From positions 248,001-312,000 of the forward strand of contig NC_049916.1 of NCBI RefSeq assembly GCF_001411555.2: a DNA stretch of 64,000 bases, in the 5' to 3' direction. Origin of the DNA: Juglans regia (lineage: Eukaryota > Streptophyta > Magnoliopsida > Fagales > Juglandaceae). Below, in pieces: positions 21,505-34,651 of the stretch (its first letter is position 1; the number at the start of each line of letters is the position of its first letter). Made by a program: the position numbers and the translations under genes. Under the pieces are notes generated by a model. It saw only the letters and a list, made by a program, of their open reading frames with translations, had not been told where the DNA came from and did no database searches.

Positions 21505-22646
21505 TAACTTGGCTTGTTTACAGCCCTCACTAACTCGTGTTTGAGGCTCCATTTCTAATTAGGCAGTTTCGTTTCATCTACTTTCTTTCTTTCTACTCTG
21601 GCTCAAAAGTTTCAGTGGAATCTAATACATCCAATCCCAAACCAGGAGGCAAGAGCCGAATACAAGTTTCAACTTTAACACGTAGATGACACTTGTTTTT
21701 GAACGTTGCAGATTATTTCAACTCCCGCTTTGCTCGGTTCAGAAGTTGAATGTGACATCTTAGTTCCCCAATCTCAGGTTAGAAATTGTCTCTTGGGATT
21801 TAGCTTAGAAATCCACCGACACGGCCATCGAAATCGCACTTTACTACCTATAGATTTTGACTTGTGCAAGTCATGTCGTCTCAAACCTCTTGTGAAATTA
21901 AAAAGCGGCTTACTATATATTGATTACTTATGTATTCCCTCACATTTCTTTAATTTATGTAGAAAACTTCTGATTTTGGATATTCTGGTTTTCTGAAACT
22001 CAGTTCGGAATCTCACTGAGATTAGTTGAATAATACGTTTTGTTGATGAACCAAGTCTTGTCGATCAGTTCGTTTGGGAATACATATACATTTTAGTCTA
22101 TTTTATTACTATTTATTGGTTGTTATTTCATTAACAAACTATTTCATTATATATATTCCAAACTGAGTACATTTGACGTGCCTCGGAAATAGAAAAATTC
22201 AAACATTAATTTTGGCTAGATTTTGCTTTCATTATAAATCCTGGTTTCTCCTCTTATAAATAGTTCTAGATAAAAGAACAAGAAACAAGAAAAATCTAGA
22301 TTGTTAGTGCTAGTTGAACTTGTTGATCTCTTGTATTACTTGACCATGGGCTTATTTTCTATTAGTTTATTAACTATAGAGTATTCGAAGCTGCAACATA
22401 TTTGCATTCGTATCTTCCTAGAATTTTTTTGAGTTTAGTCTTTACCTTCCAGGTGTTTGGTCGTAGTTCTTCAATGGATTTTGCTATCATGTTAGTGCGC
22501 TTAATGTATTATAGTGTCGGAAGACATATTCTCCACAGAAATTTAATTTTCAGCTGTTTTATGGTAAGATGGCGTCAGCTGTGGAATTTCAGTAATATAT
22601 TAAGCCTTTGGAGCTGTAGAGTTTTTTGGCTTACCAAGCCAAAAAG

Positions 22647-25619
22647 ATGGCCTTGGCTACTTCTGTGAATGTGGTTCTAGGCTCTCTTGCTTTCGCAATC
22701 TTCTGGGTTTTGGCAGTTTTCCCTGCAGTTCCTTTTCTACCAATTGGGAGGACTGCAGGGTCCCTCCTTGGAGCCATGCTGATGGTTATATTTCGAATCA
22801 TAACTCCAAATCAAGCATATGCTGCAATTGATCTCCCAATACTTGGTCTCCTCTTTGGGACAATGCTTGTCAGTGTCTATCTCGAAAAGGCTGATATGTT
22901 CAAGTACTTGGGAAAGTTGCTCTCATGGAAGAGTAAAGGAGCAAAGGACTTAATTTTTCGAATCTGCTTGATTTCTGCCATTTCAAGTGCGCTTTTCACT
23001 AATGATACCTCCTGCGTAGTTTTGACCGAGTTTGTTTTGAAAATTGCGAGGCAACATAATCTCCCACCTCATCCTTTCCTTCTTGCTCTGGCATCTAGTT
23101 CGAATATTGGGTCTTCAGTAACTCCAATTGGCAACCCCCAAAACTTGGTTATAGCTGTTCAGAGTAAGATATCTTTCGGGAATTTTCTAATCGGCATTCT
23201 CCCTGCAATGCTCTCGGGAGTTGTTGCCAACAGTCTAATTCTTATATTCATGTACTGGAGGTTGCTATCTATTCCAAAAGATGAAGAAGATGCGGCTATA
23301 GAAGTTGTTGCGGAGGAGGACCTGAATTCTCATCGCTTTTCACCAGCCACCATGTCACATTTTACATCCTCGAGTTCTCAGGAATGGAACTCTACAATGG
23401 AAGCTATAAATGTGCAAAGCCCTCTTGACATAAATAGGAATATGGGCCATGTTGAGACCATTAGAAATCGATTAACTCCCAGTGAGAATGATATCCACAG
23501 TGTCCATAGTGATATGTTGGAGTCTGCGAGAAATTCTAATGCATCAAAAGAAGTGGCTAATGATGCATCTTCTCAAAAAAGGGAAGAAACCACTACTTCA
23601 CACAATGCTGCATCAGTGGAGAGACTAAGAGATGCACTTTCTGTACAGTCTTCAGAAGTTAAGGAAGATTTGACCTTGAGATGGAGAAGGATGTGGAATT
23701 CATGCGTTTACCTTGTCACGATAGGGATGTTGATTGCTTTGCTTATGGGTCTGAATATGTCGTGGACTGCAATTACTGCTGCACTTGCTCTCGTGGTTCT
23801 TGATTTCAAGGATGCTAGGCCATGCCTTGCAAAGGTATAATCTGTTAAACATGATGCTCTTTCTTCTTCTCCTTATTTTTCCCTTCAACTATTGGTGGAA
23901 CTTGAAAATATTAGAGCATACCTTGTAGTAGATAAGGAACGTGGATTGCTTGTTCGAGAGTTATATCTGAAGTCTATTTCTGTTCATTGCCAGGTCTCCT
24001 ATTTACTTTTAATTTTCTTCTGTGGAATGTTTATCACGGTTGATGGCTTCAACAAAACTGGCATCCCAAGTACTCTATGGGACTTAATGGAGCCCTATGC
24101 GCAAATTGATCGGGTTAGTGGGATAGCAGTCCTGGCCATTATCATACTCATCTTGTCAAATTTGGCTTCAAACGTACCAACTGGTATGCTGTTGGATTTC
24201 TTCCATGTACTTTTGTGTTATCCATTTTATCATTGTTCTTGAAAAATGAACCTTAGAAACCACTTGAAATTAAACAAAACCTCATGGACCAATAGAAGAA
24301 TTTACCCTTTTCATTACATGCTTTGTGTTTTCAATTGTTCCCTTACTCCCTTTTAAATACTTGAGATTTTCACATGCATGTTCAAATCTCACTCAAGTTG
24401 AGAGTGTACCATCATTCTTCTAAGCAGACATTTCAATCTGAAAAAGTTTTCTAACTTCCACTCTTACACAATTTGGCACTTTCGTAATTATTTCTGAAGA
24501 CTTGAATAATTACAATAATGGTTAGATCCCTCATGGAGGTTTGTTTCTCAATCACGGCACATGGTGTCAGGGACAAAGTGCCAACTAATCTTGAGGATGC
24601 ACAGACTCATCAATGAATTTTTCACAATTGCACCTCTAGTAATTAAAGGGGAAATTCCTCCAATTCGGTAGCCCCAAAAGCGTGAATGCGGAGTTTCGAA
24701 CCACCGCTTGGGCTTAGGGCCTTTTTCTCTTGCAATGTGGTAATTTCTCCTTTCCCAAAATCCTCCTTACGATTCCTAATCTCCTCAGGTTAGGGAGAAT
24801 TCACCCTCAGATTTTGAAAGTCTTTGCTTCAATCCTTTGAAAGCTGGATTAGTCTCTTCTTTTTATTCAACATCACTCTTGTGCCCGTAAACTCACCAAG
24901 ATTGAAATTTCTTGCATCAAATTGATAGAAGCCAACAGTCACTAACCTCCCACAAAAATCGAGCTCTTCTAACAATGTCTGAATCCAAAATCAACAATTT
25001 TTTCAAGAAAACTTGAAATAAAATTTTCAATCCCAACAAAACCTACACATTCACTGGCATCTCATTTTCATTGGCATCTCATCTTCAGACTATCTTCTCG
25101 TACTCTAGCATATCATTTGCTTGAATAAATGTAATAGAATCACCCAAAACATTATTCACCTCCACAAGTTCATACTCTACTGTCGGTTCTTCTTCATTGA
25201 ATAAAATATTATTAGAATATATTTTTTAATATTATTTATGATTACATGGCTATATATCCTGATCTAAAGTACCATTATTGATCAACTAGCGTTATAAAGG
25301 CCATTTTAAACTATTTTTATGGGGATTGCTTATAACCCAATGCTTCTACCATGCAGTTCTCTTACTTGGAGGAAGAGTGGCAGCATCTGCAGCTGCAATT
25401 TCCGTAGCTGATGAGAAAAAGGCATGGCTTATTTTAGCTTGGGTCAGCACGATAGCTGGGAACCTCTCATTATTAGGATCAGCTGCCAACTTAATAGTGT
25501 GTGAACAGGCTCGCCAAGCTCCACACCTTGGGTACACTTTATCCTTTTGGAGCCATCTCAAATTTGGAGTACCCTCGACTCTTATAGTCACCGCTGTTGG
25601 TTTGGCACTTATAAGATGA
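22647..25619 (+). CDS. LSI2-like silicon/arsenite efflux transporter (ArsB/CitM superfamily)
   Basis: Multi-pass plasma-membrane anion/H+ antiporter-like protein. The rice founder LSI2 exports silicic acid and arsenite; the substrate of this one is inferred from family. Exons 22647-23834, 23994-24183 and 25357-25619 join in frame to 546 residues, with GT-AG borders. The ATG at 22647 ([12 protein letters not shown]) is chosen because the upstream open frame begins with TTG. Visible marks: hydrophobic N-terminal helix, [31 protein letters not shown], the conserved [18 protein letters not shown] block near residue 165, and a hydrophilic central loop (about residues 215-345). The C-terminal half has [23 protein letters not shown] and [14 protein letters not shown] tandem copy follows at 31,687. 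No lesion is seen. Confidence 0.92.
25196..25240. repeat. MITE remnant in intron 2 of the intact LSI2-like gene
   Basis: GAATAAAATATTATTAGAAT and the following T-rich bases align with the interior of the complete MITE at 34,424-34,648 in copy B (about 34,485-34,530). Both MITE ends and the flanking 2 kb are missing here, so copy A appears to have suffered a deletion through this MITE. Confidence 0.55.
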
Positions 25620-27449
25620 CTTTGACGCTCACAAGAATTAGGATATTTTGTGTTTTTAAATAAGTGTAAATGTAGATTGTCTCAAACTTGAGCGACCAAT
25701 AATATGAATTATGCAAAATTGTTCAATAAATTCATTCCAAATCTTAGCATACAATAGATGTAATTTATGAGTGATTGTGCAAGTAAAACACATCATTTCA
25801 TGCAAAATTAAATGGAGAAAAAGCAACAATGTTTTTAGATGGGTTACGTGGACACTGGACAAGGCAAGATATTGAATAATAAGCTGTTTGGCTTGAGAAT
25901 TAATCGTTTCCTTTATAAATGCTTGAATTTTGATATTTGATTTTAAGTGATTAACGTAAGAAATAATTTAAAATATATGCATAAAATTAGTGTAATTAAA
26001 AATAATCCACAACGGCATATAGTATATATGTTTTTTTATTTTTTTATTTTTTTTGGGTTTTTGTAGGCGGGGAAAAATTATGCTCAATTGTTATTGTACA
26101 GAAACATAGTACGGTTTTAAATCAATTGTTATTGGATTGAAATCATTAAATTATCTAATATAAGTATTTCGTTAATCTTTTTTATTTTATATTTTATTTT
26201 ACTAACATAATTGAACGCTCGGACAAGATGAAGATATCCTGTCTTTTTTTATTTATTTTTTATTTTTATTTTTATTTGAGATAGAAGATTGTAATACACC
26301 TCAAATTACTTAGGAAAAAAATACATTGGAATCGCTCTTGAAGAGCACTTCCAAAAAAAAGAGGAAAAATATGATAAGAGAAAAGAAAAGAAAATTTTCA
26401 TTTAAGTTTCTAAATAGCTTCCAAGTGCGACCCACACCACTACAAATACCGACCTCCTTTACTAACTAATGGGCCCAAGGCCACTTAGCAAGACTATAAA
26501 AGTTCAATCAAATCTAACAACAGTAAATAGGCATGGCCCGACTCAAGGCTACCTTGACAATCAAAGAAATGGCCATAGGCCGATACAAAGCCCACAATAA
26601 CTTCAGTCCATCACTGTTCATGTACTAGAGTGTAACAAACCCTCCTCTTTCTTGCCCATAAGGTGTGGTTAGGCTTCTTGGAATTAGCGCGGGTGAATTG
26701 AAAAGTGAAAAGAGTTGCTGCCACATCCTCAATAGCATTGAGACTCTGAGAGAGAGCTGTTGCTGGACTGTAACCTTCTATTCACTTTGATTATTCTCTT
26801 CAAGTGAAGCCCATGATGCTTGATCTTAAAGTGGACCCTATGTGCATGCTCAAGTGAAGCCCATTAGGCTTTTTCTCTTGCAATATGATCATCTTTATTA
26901 TTGCATTAGACCTATGCTTTCAGCAATTTATATCCTCTATTTATTTTTCCCAATTGGATGGTCCAATGTAAAAAGAGATAGCCAAAAGTATTAAATGTTC
27001 ATGTCAGTTTACATTACTTGAAAATCTTATACAATCATTATTAAATGTTGTAAAATTCATATGATTTGTTTATCTCTTTTAAGAATTTGACCTTCCAATT
27101 CGATCAACATAATTTCAACAAATGATAAGTTCACTGACTTTACACAAAAAAAAAAAGGGTCAAGTATAGTTTTCAGTACCCTAGAAGTTAGTGGGTGTTT
27201 TACATATTACGCCTCTTACATTGTACATTCCAATTACTACAAATATACATTTATATAACATGTACAAAACTACCTATATAATTGTAAATATGTGGGGCTG
27301 GTATGGGTATGTATCCGATAATATTATTGGTTGCGGCTCATTTAGGGAGGTTGTCGTAATGAAATTGACACATCTATAGATCTTTGTAGCTTTCCACGAT
27401 TTGAAATCTTTGAGAGCTCACTTCTATGGTTAATATGTTTGGAATATGG
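25620..27449. other. Intergenic between LSI2-like copies, no gene seen
   Basis: AT-rich 3' flank of the intact transporter gene, then unique sequence. ORFs are short and have no recognisable domain. A poly(A) signal-like AATAAT lies about 40 bases after the A-copy stop codon region but was not assigned. Confidence 0.5.
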
Positions 27450-27575
27450 AAGCAACTCAGCTCATCTCAGTTGTATTTAAATTTAAGTCTAACCCAACAT
27501 CTAAACATACAACTCTCAACGACTGAACATCACTCAGCTTAGTCTTCTTTACACGAGGGATCCACAACTGACAAA
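27450..27575. repeat. Fragment of a CTCATCTCAG-type MITE
   Basis: AACTCAGCTCATCTCAG, AAGTCTAACCCAACATCTAA and CTTTACACGAGGGATCCAC align loosely with the first 130 bp of the MITEs at 15,052 and 43,698. Its far end is missing, and the LSI2-like block copy B begins right after it. Confidence 0.6.
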
Positions 27576-27731
27576 ATGTGGTAAAAATTTTACATTTTCT
27601 TGTGTGAATAGTAGGATATTGTGTAGATATTTTCTTATGTGAATAGTAGGAGGTTGTATAGATATTTTCAAGTTTTTAACCTCTTCTTTTGTCTTTTTCA
27701 AAGAAGACGTGAGTCATGAGTCATGAATCAT

Positions 27732-30568
27732 AGGGCTGTAAAATAAACAGGCTACTCGACAGGCAACTCGAATTCGACTCGATTAAACTCAAAATTGTCT
27801 CGAATCGAATATTAAATGAGTCATTCGTAAACATAGAATTAGGTTCGATTATTAAACGATACAAACTCGTATAAAGCTTGACCAGCTCGATTAATGTTCG
27901 TGAACAAACTTGTATGAAGGTCGAGTCGAGTCGTGAGCTCGACTCGTATATATCTATACATATACTATATATAAATTTATAATATTAACTTCTAGTCTTA
28001 TAGAACTAGAAGTTATGATCAATACATGAGTCCAATAAATATATAACATTATAAGTTTACAAGTTCTGATGAATACATAAAGTTTATACAAAAATAATAT
28101 TATACAAAATATTTTATATATATAAGTTTTATATATAATATATAAAAAGAAAGAAAATCACTCAAATATTATTACTAAATTTTGATAAGTACATAAGACA
28201 TTAGTAGTTATCTTAATATAAACTATAGTTATAGTTATACTAATATAGTTATACTAAATTATTATAACTAATACTAATAGTCTAATATAGACTATAATTA
28301 TAGTTATACTAATATAGTTATACTAAATCACTATAATTAATACTAATAGCCTAATATAGATTATAGTTATAGTTATACTAAATTACTATTACTAATAGTC
28401 TAATATTAATACTATTATATGGTTAACTAATCACTATAACTAAATCACTATAGTCTATAACTATGTATTAAATGTATTACAAATATATATAAATTATAAT
28501 TTTCAATTCCCAAACCAGCAGAATTTTTTTTAATGATCATTTAAAAAAAATAAAAAATAAGGCCATCTTAAAACAAGTTCAAAGATTTGACCAAAAAAAA
28601 AAAACAAGTTCAAAGAAGAAACTGAAGCCCACGTAAACACCATTCTATAGTTTTTCAAAATCAAAAGGGTATAAAAGTACTTAAACATAGATTCAACCCC
28701 TTTAATCCAACTAGGGTTACATATCCATAAAGGATAATGCAACACATCCCGTTGATTTATCCCGTTGGTGCATCCCGTTTGACGTGGCCTTCCACGTTTC
28801 ATTTTCTTTAAATATTTTGAAGCCCACGTAAAACACATCCACATCCACATCCCACCTACCCCCTCCCCCCACCCAGCTTGCCTAAAACTTATTCCTAGCC
28901 CCACTGCGTCTTCAACTTCGCCTCCCAGCCCCATTGCAGATCGACTTCGAGTTCAACTCCTCCCATCCTTCATCGAAGGAATCTCCGACCAGCACAAGGT
29001 AAAGATTTTTTTTTTTACCTCAATTTCTTTCTTTCCCCTGCATGCACCTGCCGAGATAAACATTTTTTTTTGTTTATCTGGTATTTGCTTGGCCAAGTTT
29101 GCCGTTATTTTTCCACACTCTAGATTTCCATTCTCTATCTCTAGATTTTTTTTTGTTCATTTCCCCTTTGTGGTTTTTTTATCGAGTTTCTTTCCCTTGC
29201 ACCTGCCGAGATAAACAATTTTTTTTTGTTTATCTGATTTTACTTGGTCTTTTGAGCGATTGAAGATAGCATCATACCCTGCCATTGTCTTCATCAAGCA
29301 AGGAAAATAATCCTTATGTACTTGCAAAGATCTTAACTTACATATAGAAATCGACTCTTACAAATATCTCACATATGCTCACCCAGAATAATAATCCTTT
29401 GGCAAGTAAATATCCTTGAGATGACCAAACTGCCCAATGGTCTACGAAGATCCTCTGGCCTGCATAAAAGCATGTATTGAAAGTGAGCATAATTCCAGCA
29501 TATACAAAATTTTGAGGATCATAGAAAAAAAAAAAATTGTTTATCTCGACAAGTGCGTGCAGGGGAAAGAAAGAAACTCAGGTAAGAAAAAAAATTTTCT
29601 ACATTGTGCCGATCGGAGATTCCTTCGGAGATGGAGGGGAGGAGATGAACTCGAAGTCGATGTTGATCTGAAATGGGGCTGGGAGGCGAAGTTGAAGACG
29701 CAATGGGACTGGAAAGAAGTTTTACGCTGGGGGGGCGGGGGAATGTGTTTTACATTGGCTTAAAAAAGAAAGAAAGAAATGAAACGTGGAAGGCCACGTC
29801 AAATGGGATGCACCAACGGGATAAATCAACGGGATGTGTAGCATTATCCATTTTACAGCAAGTCAACTAGTCAGTCAAACAGCGGCAGAGAGACTCTTTC
29901 TTTCTTTTCAAGGCTGCTTTAATAAGCTGTAAACTTGAAAGAGCAAAGAGGAAGAAAGTCAGAAAAGTGGCTAGACGAAGGCTTGGCTGGGGTGGTGCGG
30001 CAAAGCTAACGTGCCTTGAGAGAGAAATCGGAGAGAGAGAGAGCCATGCCTTGAGAAAGAAGAGAGAGAGGTTACCAAGAGAATCGTGCGGGGATCTGCA
30101 ATCTCCTTTTCATTATTTTTTTTTTCTTTTAGTCTCTTTTTCTCTTTTGTTTATTTTTTCTTCTATCGTGGATCTATTTCCTATAAATATGAGTTAATGT
30201 ACATTTTTTTAAAAACCTTTTATTTCATTTGTTGGTTTTCTTCTCCCGTAGATCCGAACATATGTTGATATATTTAAAGAGATTGTGTTCAGATCTTAGT
30301 GTGCTTAATATTTTTTTTTTACCTTTTCGATTGATATTTATTATTTCTTTTTCTTGCACTCAAATTTTGTATTAGCGAGCCGAACTCGGGCTCGGCTCGT
30401 TAACAGAATCGAGCTCGACTCGAGTTCATTTTTCTAGTACACAAGCCGTGCTCGAACATTTGTATAGGCCCGGCTGACAAACGAGCCGAGCCCAAACTCG
30501 ACTCGAGTAGTGAACAAGCTGAGCTCGCACACCCCATGTTCGCTCGAACTTGGCTTGTTTACAGCCCT
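27732..30568. repeat. Segment bounded by AGGGCTGTAAA inverted ends (copy B)
   Basis: Duplicate of 18,849-21,527. It holds the 1,118-bp inverted-repeat element at 28,732-29,849 and lacks the 602-bp MITE. Confidence 0.5.
28732..29849. mobile_element. 1,118-bp foldback-type element with inverted arms of about 300 bp
   Basis: It starts GGATAATGCAACACATCCCG and ends with the inverse. The outer ~80 bp of the arms match almost perfectly; similarity then continues with gaps to about 29,070 on the left and 29,535 on the right, leaving a short unique centre. The same peptide MGLGGEVEDA is encoded inward-out on both arms (minus near 28,934, plus near 29,673), which shows the symmetry and that these ORFs are by-products. 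Copy A of the block has no insertion here. No clean target duplication was found; flanks are ATCCATAAA and ATTTTACAG. Long arms suggest a MULE-type or foldback element. Confidence 0.85.
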
Positions 30569-33500
30569 CACTGACACATGTTTGAGGCTCCATTTATAAT
30601 TAGGCGGTTTCGTTTCATCTACTTTCTTTCTTTTTACTCTGGCTCAAAAGTTTCAGTGGAATCTAATACATCCAATTCCAAAGCAGGATGCAGGAGCTGA
30701 ATATAAGTTTCAACTTTTATACGCAGATGACACTTGTTTTTAAAAGTTGCAGATTATTTCAACTCCCGCTTTGCTTGGTTCAGAAGTTGAATGTGACATC
30801 TTAGTTCCCCAATCTTAGGTTAGAAATTGTCTCTTGGGATTTAGCTTAGAAACCACCGACACGGCCATCGAAATCGCACTTTACTACCTATAGATTTTGA
30901 CTTGTGCGAGTCATGCCATCTCAAACCTCCTATGAAATTAAAGAGCGGCTTAATATATATTGACTTCTTATGCATTCCCTCACATTTCTTTAATGTATGT
31001 AGAAAACTTCTGATTCTTGATATTCTGGTTTTTTGTGACTCAGTTTGGAATCTCACTGAGATTAGCTGAATAATATGTTTTGTTGACGAACCAAGTCTTG
31101 TCGATCAATTCGTTTGGGAATAAAGATATTTTTTAGTCTATTTTATTACTATCTATTGGCTGTTATTTCATTAACGAACTATTTCATTATATATATTCCA
31201 AACTGAGTACATTTGACGTGCCTCGAAAATAAAAAAAATTCAAACTTTCATTTCGGCTAGATCTTGCTTTCAATATAAATCCTAGTTTCTCCTCTTATAA
31301 ACAGTTCTAGATAAAAGAACAAGAAACAAGAAAAATCTAGATTGTTAGTGCTAGTTGAACTTGTTGATCTCTTGTATTACTTGACCATGGGCTTATTTTC
31401 TGTTAGTTTATTAACTATAGAGTATTCGAAGCTGCAACATATCTGCATTCATATCCTCCTAGAAATTTTTTGAGTTTAGTCTTTACCTTCTGGCTGTTTG
31501 GTTGCAGTTCTTCAATGATTTTGCTATCATGTTAGTGTGCTTAATGTATTATAGTGTCGGAAGATATATTCTCAACAGAAATTTAATTTTCAGTTGTTTT
31601 ATGGTAAGATGGCGTCAGCTGTGGAATTTCAGTAATACATTGAGCCCTTGGAGCTATAGAGTTTTTTGGCTTACCAAGCCGAAAAGATGGCCTTGGCTAC
31701 TTCTGTGAATGTGATTCTAGGCTCCCTTGCTTTCGCAATCTTCTAGGTTTTGGCAGTTTTACCTGCAGTTCCTTTTCTACCAATTGGGAGGACAACAGGG
31801 TCCCTCCTAGGGGCCATGCTAATGGTTATATTTCGAATCATAACTCCAAATCAAGCATATGCTGCAATTGATTTCCCAATACTTGGTCTCCTCTTTGGGA
31901 CAATCCTTGTCAGTGTCTATCTCGAAAGGGCTAATATGTTCAAGTACTTGGGAAAGTTGCTCCCATGGAAGAGTAACGGGGCAAAGGACTTAATTTTTCA
32001 AATCTGCCTGATTTCTGCCATTTCAAGTGCGCTTTTCACTAATGATACCTTCTACGTAGTTTTGACTGAGTTTATTTTGAAAATTGCGAGGCAACATAAT
32101 CTCCCACCTCATCCTTTCCTTCTTGCTCTAGCATCTAGTGCAAATATTGGGTCTTCAGTAACTCCAATTGGCAACCCCCAAAACTTGGTTATAGCTGTTC
32201 AGAGTAAGATATCTTTCGCAAATTTTCTAATCGGCATTCTCCCTGCGATGCTCACAGGAGTTGTTGTCAACAAACTAATTCTTATATGCATGTACTGGAG
32301 GTTGCTATCTATTCCAAAAGATGAAGAAGATGTGGCTATAGAAGTTATTGCGGAGGAGGACTAGAATTCTCATCGCTTTTCACCAGCCACCATGTCACAT
32401 TTTACATCCTCGAGTTCTCAGGAATGGAAGTCTACAATGGAAGCTATAAATGTGCAAAGCCCTCCCAACATAAATAGGAATATGGGCCACGTTGAGACCA
32501 TTAGAAATCGATTAACTCCCAGTGAGAATGATATCCACAGTGTCCATAGTGATATGTTCGAGTCTGCAAGAAATTCTAATGCATCAAAAGAAGTGGCTAA
32601 TGATGCATCTTCTCAGAAAAGGGAAGAAACCACTACTTCACACAATGCTGCTTCAGCGGATAGACTGAGAGACGCGCTTTCTGTACAGTCTTCAAAAGGA
32701 AAGGAAGATTTGACCTTGAGATGGAGAAGGATGTGGAAGTCATGCATTTACCTTGTCACGATAGGGATGTTGATTGCTTTGCTTATGGGTCTGAATATGT
32801 CATGGATTGCAATTACTGCTGCACTTGCTCTCGTGGTTCTTGATTTCAAGGATGTTAGGCCATGCCTTGCAATGGTATAATCTGTTAACATGATACTCTT
32901 TCTTCTTCTCCTTATTTTTCTCTTCAACTATTGGTGGAACTTGAAAATATTAGAGCATACCTTGTAGTAGATAAGGAACGTGGATTGCTTGTTCGAGAGT
33001 TATATCTGAAGTCTATTTCTATTCATTGCCAGGTCTCCTATTTGCTTTTAATTTTCTTCTGTGGAATGTTTCTCACGGTTGATGGCTTCAACAAAACTGG
33101 CTTCCCAAGTACTCTATGGGACTTAATATTGCCCAATGCACAAATTGATCAGGTTAGTGGGATAGCAGTCCTGGCCATTATCATACTCATCTTGTCAAAT
33201 TTGGCTTCAAACGTACCAACTAGTTTGCTGTTGGATTTCTTCCATGTATTTTTCTGTTATCCATTTCATCATTGTTCTTGAAAAATGAACCCTAGAAACC
33301 ATTTGAAATTAAACAAAACCTCATGGGCCAATACAAGAATTTACCCTTTTCATTACATGATTTGTGTTTTCGATTGTTCCCATACTCCCTTTGAAATACT
33401 TGAGATTTTCACATGCATGTTCAAATCTCACTCAAGTTGAGAGTGTACCATCATTCTTCTAAGTAGACCTTTCAATCTGAAAAAGTTTTCTAACTTCCAC

Positions 33501-34423
33501 TCTTACACAATCTAGCACTTCTTAATTATTTCTGAAGACTTGAATAATTGCAATAATGGTAAGATCCTTCATGGAAGTTTGTCTCTCAGTCACAGTACAT
33601 GGTGTCCGGGACAAAGTTCCAACTAATCTTGAGGATGCACAGACTCTCAGCAATGAACTTTTCACAATTGCACCTCTAGTAATTAAAGAGGAAATTCCTC
33701 CAATCTGGTAGCCCCAAAAGCGTGAATGGGGAGTTTCGAACCACCACTTGGGCTTAGGGCTTTTTTCTCTTACAATGTGCTAATTTCTCATTTCCCAAAA
33801 TCCTCCTTACGATTCCTAATCTCCTCAGGTTAGGGAGAATTCACCCTCAGATTTTGAAAATCTTTTCTTCAATCCTTTGAATGATGGATCAATCTCTTCT
33901 TTTTATTCAACATCACTCTTGTGCCCGTAAACTCACCAAGATTGAAATTTCTTGCATCAAATTGATAGAAGCCAACAGTCACCAACCTCCCACAAAAATC
34001 GAGCTCTTCTGACAATGTCTGAATCCAAAATCAACAATTTTCTCAAGAAAACTTGAAATAAAATTTTCAATCCCAGCAAAACCTACACATTCAGTTTTCC
34101 TAAAAGTCACTGGCATCTCATCTTCAGACTATCACCTCGTACTCTAGCATATCATTTGCTTGAATAAATGTAATAGAATCACCCAAAACATTATTCACCT
34201 CCACAAGTTCATTCTCTACTATCTGTTCTTCTTCACTCGTAGACACCTTGGTTGTCAACAAATTCCTTTTGTTTCCAGTAGTGGGTTTACATTTTTACTA
34301 GGTAAAAAGACGACCTTAACATGCTCAAAGGTAAAACAGTAAGTGCTTCACTTGTCACTTTGAATGGCATCCGTATCGTATTGCCAAGGTCTAACCTACA
34401 AAAGATCACACGCATCCATCTTA

Positions 34424-34648
34424 GAGGAGGTTTGAATGGTGAATTGAGTTAAGTTGAGATGAGATGATATGAGAGTTGAAAGTTGAATAAAGTATTGTTA
34501 GAATTTAATTTTTTAATATAATTTTTGTTTTGGGATTTGAAAAAGTAGAATTGTTTATTATATTTTGTTTGAAAGTTTGAAAAAGTTGTAATAATTAGAT
34601 GATATGAGATGGGTTGAGTTGAGATCAACTCATTATCCAAACAACCCC
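34424..34648. mobile_element. Tourist-like MITE, 225 bp, in pseudogene intron 2
   Basis: Ends are GAGGAGGTTTGAATGG and the inverse of GGGGTTGTTTGGATAATG, with TTA target copies at 34,421-34,423 and 34,649-34,651. The interior is rich in GAGATGAGATGATATGAG and A/T. Confidence 0.85.
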
Positions 34649-34651
34649 TTA

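Larger units (their letters stand above)
18849..21527. repeat. Segment bounded by AGGGCTGTAAA inverted ends (copy A)
   Basis: It begins AGGGCTGTAAAATGAACAGG and ends with the inverse of AGGGCTGTAAACAAGCC. Both sides are rich in CTCGA/TCGAG motifs, typical of plant hAT-like elements. The same pair bounds 27,732-30,568. No convincing target duplication remains. The interior carries AT-rich tandem repeats (19,330-19,640), a candidate TATA box (TATAAATA near 19,964) and a GA-rich leader-like stretch (about 20,000-20,230). It may be an old transposon or two unrelated ends. Confidence 0.5.
18700..25619. repeat. LSI2-like tandem duplication block, copy A
   Basis: Direct duplicate of about 27,590-36,512: the AGGGCTGTAAA-ended segment, leader region, exon 1, intron 1, exon 2, part of intron 2 and part of exon 3 all match in order. 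Differences are a 602-bp MITE only in copy A, a 1,118-bp inverted-repeat element only in copy B, and about 2 kb of intron 2 missing from copy A. Confidence 0.9.

Noticed and set aside
22626..22646. Upstream start for the LSI2-like protein
   Set aside because: The open frame begins with TTG, not ATG; the ATG at 22,647 gives the family-like N-terminus.
24600..24730. Possible tRNA-like segment with TTCGAACCACC in transporter intron 2
   Set aside because: No acceptor stem, anticodon arm or D arm could be paired around it.
28530..28934. 134-codon minus ORF and its plus-strand counterpart at 29,437-29,870
   Set aside because: They lie in the two inverted arms of the foldback element and mirror each other; no known domain.
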